64,000 nt of DNA, from positions 364,626,921-364,690,920 of the forward strand of contig CM022297.1 in the NCBI GenBank assembly GCA_011799875.1. The letters run 5' to 3'. Under the pieces are notes generated by a model. It made no database searches. It was not told where the DNA came from and saw nothing but the letters and a program-made list of their open reading frames with translations. Positions 59,101 to 64,000 of the stretch are shown one piece after another; positions within the stretch are counted from its first letter, which is position 1; each line of letters opens with the position of its first letter. The DNA comes from Thinopyrum elongatum. Its lineage: Eukaryota; Streptophyta; Magnoliopsida; Poales; Poaceae. The translations under genes were made by a program, and so were the position numbers.

Positions 59101-59851
59101 TCAAAGTTTTTAATAATCTCTTTTCTTCATGCTCTGAAAGGTTAGCACTAATAATAATAGGATATATCTTATTTTCATCAAGATATGCATATTTCAAAGT
59201 ATCAGGTAATTGTTTAAGCTCAAAAACAGGATCACTCTTGGGTGGTAGAGGATCTCCAAGGGTTTCAATAAGCAAATTGTGTTTCAAAATAGGCATTTGT
59301 TTGAAGAATATCTCATCTATTTCATTTCTTTCATCCATATGCATATCATTTTCATGGTCTAGCAAATATTGTTCTAAAGGATCAGTAGGAGGCACGACAA
59401 TAGAAGCAAGACCAATAATCTCATCCTTACTAGATGACTCTTTATCATGAGGTTGTCTACGAAATTTGGAGAAATTAAACTCATGAGACACGTCACCGAA
59501 GCTCACACTAACAGTTTCTTTCTCACAGTCTATCTTAGCATTCACCGTATTCAAGAAGGGTCTACTAAATATAATGGGACAAAAATCATCTTGTGGGGAA
59601 CCAAGAACGAGAAAATTAGTAGGGTATTTTATTTTCCCACACAAGACTTCAACGTCTCTAACAATCCCAAGTGGTGTAATAGCATCTCTATTCGCGAGCT
59701 TAATAGTAACATCAATATCTTCTATTTCAGTAGGTGCAATATCATTCATAATTTCTTGATATAAAGTAAATGGGATAGCACTCACACTAGCACCCAAATC
59801 ACATAAGCCATGATAACAATGATCTCCTATTTTAACATAAACAACAGGCAT
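59101..59851 (-). pseudogene. Aspartic protease of element C
   Basis: Minus-strand frame with the catalytic CDLGASVSAIP near 59800, then a flap-like VIKLANRD/ITPLGIVRDVEV region and FCPIIFSRPFLN in the place of IILGRPFL. A linker to RT follows (KSDPVFELKQLPDTLKYAYL). Confidence 0.88.
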
Positions 59852-60977
59852 GCCAACAACAGGTCTATGTTTATCCTTCCATCAGGTTTGGCAATTCTAG
59901 TAGCTTCATCACAGAAATAAATAACATGTCCATCAATATTTTCCACCAAGAGATCTTTAACCATAGCAACATTAGGTTCAACTTTAATTTGTTCAGAGGA
60001 TGTAGGTGTTCTTGTATAACTCTTGCGAACCACAGTGGAAGCTTTAGCATGTTATTTTATCCTAACAGGGAAAGGTGGTTTCTCAATATAAGCAGTAGGA
60101 ATAACTGGATCAACATTATAAGTAGTGGTTTCTTCCCTAGCTTCAACGGGTTCTACTATTTTTACTTCAATGGGAGGATGATATTTAAACCACTTCTCCT
60201 TAGGGAGATCAACATGAGTAGCAAATGATTCACAGAAAGAAGCTACTATCTCAGAGTCAAGCCCATATTTAATGCTAAAATCATGAAAAGCATCGGTATC
60301 CATAAAAGTTTAAAGACAATCAAATTAGAGCTTTATACCCGACTCCTTACCTTCATCAAGCTCCCAATCTTCAGAGTTGCATTTAATTCTTTCCAGAAGG
60401 TCCCATCGGAACTTAATAGTACAAGAAGTATCGAGCATGGATTGATCATTACAAGAAAGACGAGCATAAAAATTCTGAATAATAATATCTCTCGAGAGCT
60501 CATGATTGGGGCATGAATATAACATTGACTTAAGCCTCCCCCAAGCTTGAGCGATACTTTCTCCTTCACGAGGCCAAAAATTATATATATAATTTCGATC
60601 ACGATGAACCAGATGCATATGATAAAACTTCTGATGAAATTCCAATTTCAATCGGTTGTAATTCCAAGATCGAATATCATCACATAGCCTATACCATGTC
60701 AATGCCTTTCCCTTCAAAGATAAAGGGAAGACATTCCTCTTGACTTCATCCCTGGGTAAACCTGCAAGCTTAAATAATCCACAAACTTCATCCACAAAGA
60801 TTAGATGCATATCAGGATGTAGTGTTCCATCTCCTACATAAGGATTAGCTAGCAGTTTCTCTATCATACCCAAAGGAATTTTATAATAAATATTTTTAGT
60901 AGTTGAGGAGCAACTCTTTGTTCTTCCGGCCGAGGTGAAGATACCTCGAACAAGCCCCTCAAATGATTATTTTCCAT
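59852..60977 (-). pseudogene. gag of element C
   Basis: Probable start ATG 60975-60977 (MENNHLRGLFEVSSP). A frameshift near 60875 leads into the main frame 60873-60325 with LSLKGKALTWYRLCDDIRSW, EFHQKFYHMHL and SIAQAWGRLKSMLYSCP, the retrotransposon gag core. Further frames at 60303-60052 and 60033-59827 continue it, separated by stops. No CCHC knuckle seen. Confidence 0.85.
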
Positions 60978-61053
60978 AGTGACAAGTGACAGTAAATTTC
61001 AGCACGTAATATAAATTTTACCTTACCAAATTCCACTCACCAAAGGCGCTTCA
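60978..61053 (-). other. Leader of element C
   Basis: Short untranslated leader between primer site and gag. Confidence 0.5.
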
Positions 61054-61072
61054 CTCTCCGGCAACGGCGCTA
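61054..61072 (-). promoter_or_regulatory. Primer binding site of element C
   Basis: Minus strand TAGCGCCGTTGCCGGAGAG, two bases from the Athila-type TGGCGCCGTTGCCGGGGAG. Confidence 0.8.
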
Positions 61073-61083
61073 GAAAAGAGTCT

Positions 61084-62587
61084 TGATGACCCACAAGTAT
61101 AGGGGATCTATCATAGTCCTTTCGATAAATAAGAGTGTCGAACCCAACGAGGAGCAGAAGGAAATGACAAGCGGTTTTCAGCAAGGTATTTTCTGCAAGC
61201 ACTGAAATTATCGGTAACAGATAGTTTGGTAGTAAGATAAATCATAACGGGTAACAAGTGACAAGTGTAACAAAGCTGCAGTAAGGTGGCCCAATCCTTT
61301 TTATAGCAAAGGATAAGCCTAGACGAACTCTTATATAAAGCAAAGCGCTCCCGAGGACACATGGGAATTGTTGTCAAGTTAGTTTTCATCATGCTCATAT
61401 GATTCGCGTTCGTTACTTTGATAATTTGATATGTGGGTGGAACTGGTGCTTGAGTGATGTCCTTACTTGGACAAGCCTCCCACTTATGATTAACCCCTCT
61501 CGCAAGCATCCGCAACTACAAAAGAAGAAATAAGATAAATCTAACCATAGCATGAAACATGTGGATCCAAATCAGCCCCTTACGAAGCAATGCATAAACT
61601 AGGGTTTAAGCTTCTGTCACTCTAGCAACCCATCATCTACTTATTACTTCCCAATGCCTTCCCCTAGGCCCAAATCATGGTGAAGTGTCATGTAGTCAAC
61701 GTTCACATAACACCACTAGAGGAAAGACAACATACATCTCATCAAAATATCAAACGAATACCAAATTCACATGATTACTTATAACAAGACTTCTCCCATG
61801 TCCTCAGGAACAAATGTAACTACTCACAAAGCATGTTCATGTTCAAGATCAGAGGGGTAATAAATATCATTAAGGATCTGAACATATGATCTTCCACCAA
61901 GTAAACCAACTAGCATCAACTACAAGGAGTAATCAACACTACTAGCAACCCACAGGCACCAATCTGAGGTTCTGAAGCAAAGATTGAATACAAGAGATGA
62001 ACTAGAGTTTGAGAGGAGATGGTGCTGGTGGAGATGTTGATGAAGATTGACCCCCCTACAATGAGAGGATCGTTGGTGATGACGGTGGCTTCGATTTCCC
62101 CCTCCCGGAGGGAAGTTTCCCCGGCAGAATAGCTCCGTCGGAGCCCTAGATTGCTTCTGCCCAGGTTCTGCCTCGAGACGGCGGCGCTTCGTCCCAAAAG
62201 CTTCCTTCTTTTTTTTCTAGGTCAAAACCCCTCATATAGCAGAAGATGGACAACGGGGGCTGGCCAGGGGGCCCACAAGCTCAGGGGGCGCGCCCCCTAG
62301 GCTTGTGGCCACCTGGTGGGTCCCCTTCTGTAGTTTCTTCACCCAATATTTTTTATATATTCAAAAACAATTCTCCGTAAAGTTTCAGGACATTTGGAGT
62401 TATGCAGAATAGGTATCTCAGATTTGCTCCTTTTTGGTCCAGAATTCCAGCTGTCGCCATTCTCCCTCTTCATGTAAATCTTGTAAAATAAGAGAGAAAA
62501 GGAATAAGTATTGTACCATAATGTGAAATAACAGTCCATAATGCAATAAATATGAACATAAAAACATGATGCAAAATGGACGTATCA
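61084..62587 (-). repeat. 5' LTR of element C
   Basis: 1504 bp, plus-strand ends TGATGACCCACAAGTATAGG and GGACGTATCA. GC-rich palindrome with arms 62271-62280 and 62301-62310, then in minus sense a TATATGAG box (about 62232-62239). Confidence 0.93.
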
Positions 62588-62592
62588 AGCCC

Positions 62593-63485
62593 TTTACCTC
62601 TCCACCCGCTCGGCCGAGGAACTTCCTGTAAAGGACGGAAGGTCGAGGTATTACCTGGAGAGCGACGCCAACAGCAACCAAACAGAAGCAGCCGAGAAAT
62701 CTGATCTTAAAATCAGCTCGGCCAGACCGGCGTCAGCACACCCTTCTCGGGATAACAACCTCAGAGCCTTGAGCCCACAATTAAAAGGGATTGAAAATTT
62801 TCTCCCGCCCACCCCCCACATCGAATATCACCTGGATAATTCGGGCCCTCGATGTCTGGGATCTAGCCTATGTACAACAACTACCTGACGAAACAATGAG
62901 GCAATTCTGGGCCCGATTCCTGTTCGTCAAGAACAAAAAACCGGACTGTCGGGACTCTGACATAGTAGCAACTTTTAAGCATAGTTGCAAAGATAAGGGC
63001 ATCTTAAATGCCCTCACCCGTCGTTGCATCCAAACGCTCCCCGAGCTATCCGATCTTGTGTCAAAATTTTGCACCATCGAGGACGCTTGGCTGTATCAAG
63101 AAGCGCAAGCAGACTCGATCTACAACGGAAGATCAAAGGGTGACAGGCTCACACTATGGCACGACTACTGTGCCTGACCCTCATCAATCGACCGACCTCG
63201 AAAAAGGAAGAAACCTACCACAAGATTCAAGACAACCCTTGACGACCTGCTAGATAAACCATGCCCTATCAGCTAGGAAATTGAGCTATGACAGCAGTTG
63301 CGAAGTGTGCATCAGCATAGGAGGAGAGCCGCATTGACCAACTAGACACATATCGCCTCACATCAATTAAGTCGGTCGTCCGGGAAGTTCATCTCTAGTG
63401 CGTTTGATGTTACTTTTCTCTTCTTAGTAGGCCGAAGTGGATCAGATCACATCAGCGGCGGCAACAGCAGCGATGCACATACGGT
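62593..63485 (+). mobile_element. Element B: gypsy retrotransposon, resumed segment
   Basis: Continues the leader of B after the AGCCC duplication. It includes a gag remnant at 62791-63177 and undefined sequence to 63485, where a hAT terminal repeat begins. Polymerase and 3' LTR of B are not in the window. Confidence 0.7.
62791..63177 (+). pseudogene. gag remnant of element B
   Basis: Open frame with IRALDVWDLAYVQQLPDETM, RQFWARFLFVKNKKPDC and DIVATFKHSCKDKGILNAL, resembling the gag of Tat-type gypsy elements (FxxRFxxIKN...I..AF..G). It is far shorter than a full gag, has no zinc knuckle and ends early. Confidence 0.65.
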
Positions 63486-64000
63486 CAGTGGCGGAGCCAG
63501 TAATTTGCTCCTAGGTATTCTTGTCAAATTCTTTTTTGGCCAAAGCAATATAATGAACAACAAATGTATTGTAAGATGGCAATATCAATGACTCAATGAC
63601 CATATACGTTGATAATTAATAGTAGTAAAATATCATTGTGGCAATATCTCTAATAGTTAAAAAAGATTACAAATAGCAAAGGAAATTACAATATAACTTT
63701 AAGATCCTTTTTTGAAAGAGATTGATGACATCCTCATCTTTCACTTGCTTGAAGAATTCTTTCTCAACTAATGTAACCAAGCAATTGTTCAAATATTCAC
63801 CACCCATTTTGTTTTTTAGCGGATTCTTCACATATTCATCAAGGAAAATACCCTCTCAACACTAGCAGTGGCTACCGGAAGAATGGTCACCAACTTAAGA
63901 AGTTTGTAAACAATATAATACTATTCATTCTTTCTTGACTCAACCATCAGAACTGAAAGCTCACATATATTTTTCAAATTGTTGAACCTTTTATATCATA
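63486..64000 (-). mobile_element. hAT transposon, 3' end, continues past the window
   Basis: Starts with CAGTGGCGGAGCCAG (63486-63500), a typical terminal inverted repeat of plant hAT elements with TTF-type zinc-finger transposases. The other end is outside the window. Confidence 0.7.
63690..64000 (-). pseudogene. hAT transposase C-terminal (dimerisation) region
   Basis: On the minus strand: VYKLLKLVTILPVATASVER followed by VFS, the hallmark of the hAT C-terminal dimerisation domain. After VFSL the reading shifts by one base to a frame with NPLKNKMGGEYLNNCLVTLV and KQVKDEDVINLFQ. So at least one frameshift; the N-terminal part lies beyond 64000. Confidence 0.75.

Larger units (their letters stand above)
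8967..62587 (-). mobile_element. Element C: Athila-lineage gypsy retrotransposon, split by four insertions
   Basis: The two LTRs (61084-62587 as 5', 8967-10487 as 3', minus strand) are flanked by the 5-bp duplication AGCCC at 62588-62592 and 8962-8966. Between them, read on the minus strand, come primer site, gag, protease, RT, RNase H, integrase, an extra small ORF, polypurine tract and 3' LTR. Insertions are H inside RT, F between RNase H and integrase, E and D near the pol C-terminus. Removing the four insertions and one copy of each duplication leaves about 10,200 bp, as expected for a complete element. Motifs (CDLGASVSAIP protease, [25 protein letters not shown] integrase) fit the Athila lineage. 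Many stops and frameshifts: dead. Confidence 0.93.

Overview
The window is plant nuclear DNA, almost certainly from a Triticeae grass (wheat, Aegilops or barley type). The evidence is a BARE/WIS/Angela-type copia LTR (starting near 55398 with ATATGCCCTAGAGGCAATAA), Athila-lineage gypsy elements with a TGGCGCCGTTGCCGGGGA-type primer site, a CACTA element and one GC-rich grass gene. No bacterial, organellar, rRNA or tRNA genes were seen.

Region 1 (1-4676) is the only host-like part. It holds a TG-rich simple repeat, one intact single-exon UDP-glycosyltransferase gene of UGT88-like type (1261-2688), a tRNA-derived SINE just downstream (2899-3063), and about 1.6 kb of low-information sequence with a possible hAT MITE remnant.

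Region 2 (4677-63485) is one nest of transposable elements, which I label A to K. A is a Ty1-copia element (5' part only, 4677-8295). B is a gypsy element inserted in A (8296-8961, resuming at 62593). C is an Athila-lineage gypsy element on the minus strand inserted in B (8967-62587, 5-bp duplication AGCCC at both ends). C is cut into pieces by four insertions: D (12910-20290, gypsy derivative carrying a spliced antisense gene), E (20377-21228, Mutator-type foldback element), F (22624-37420, gag-protease-only gypsy element, itself containing G at 25234-32756), and H (38302-58670, CACTA transposon). H contains I (46216-57138, Angela/BARE-type copia remnant). I contains J (to 55188, a second D-type element). 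J contains K (47939-49543, solo LTR). The chain A-B-C-H-I-J-K is seven levels deep. Target-site duplications support B-internal events C, D, E, F, G, H, I and K. Removing the insertions and their duplications leaves C at about 10.2 kb, a normal size, with gag, protease, RT, RNase H and integrase in order.

Region 3 (63486-64000) is the terminal repeat and the degenerate C-terminal transposase coding end of a hAT element that runs out of the window.

Almost every transposon reading frame is broken, often by TAG where the related copy or context suggests CAG, as expected from deamination of methylated cytosine. The points most worth following are the antisense spliced gene in D and J, the F/G pair of non-autonomous elements sharing LTRs and 3' region, a GC-rich palindrome with TCP-like sites placed just upstream of the TATA box in several LTRs, the 504-bp tandem array inside the CACTA element, and an unusual substitution in the UGT signature motif.
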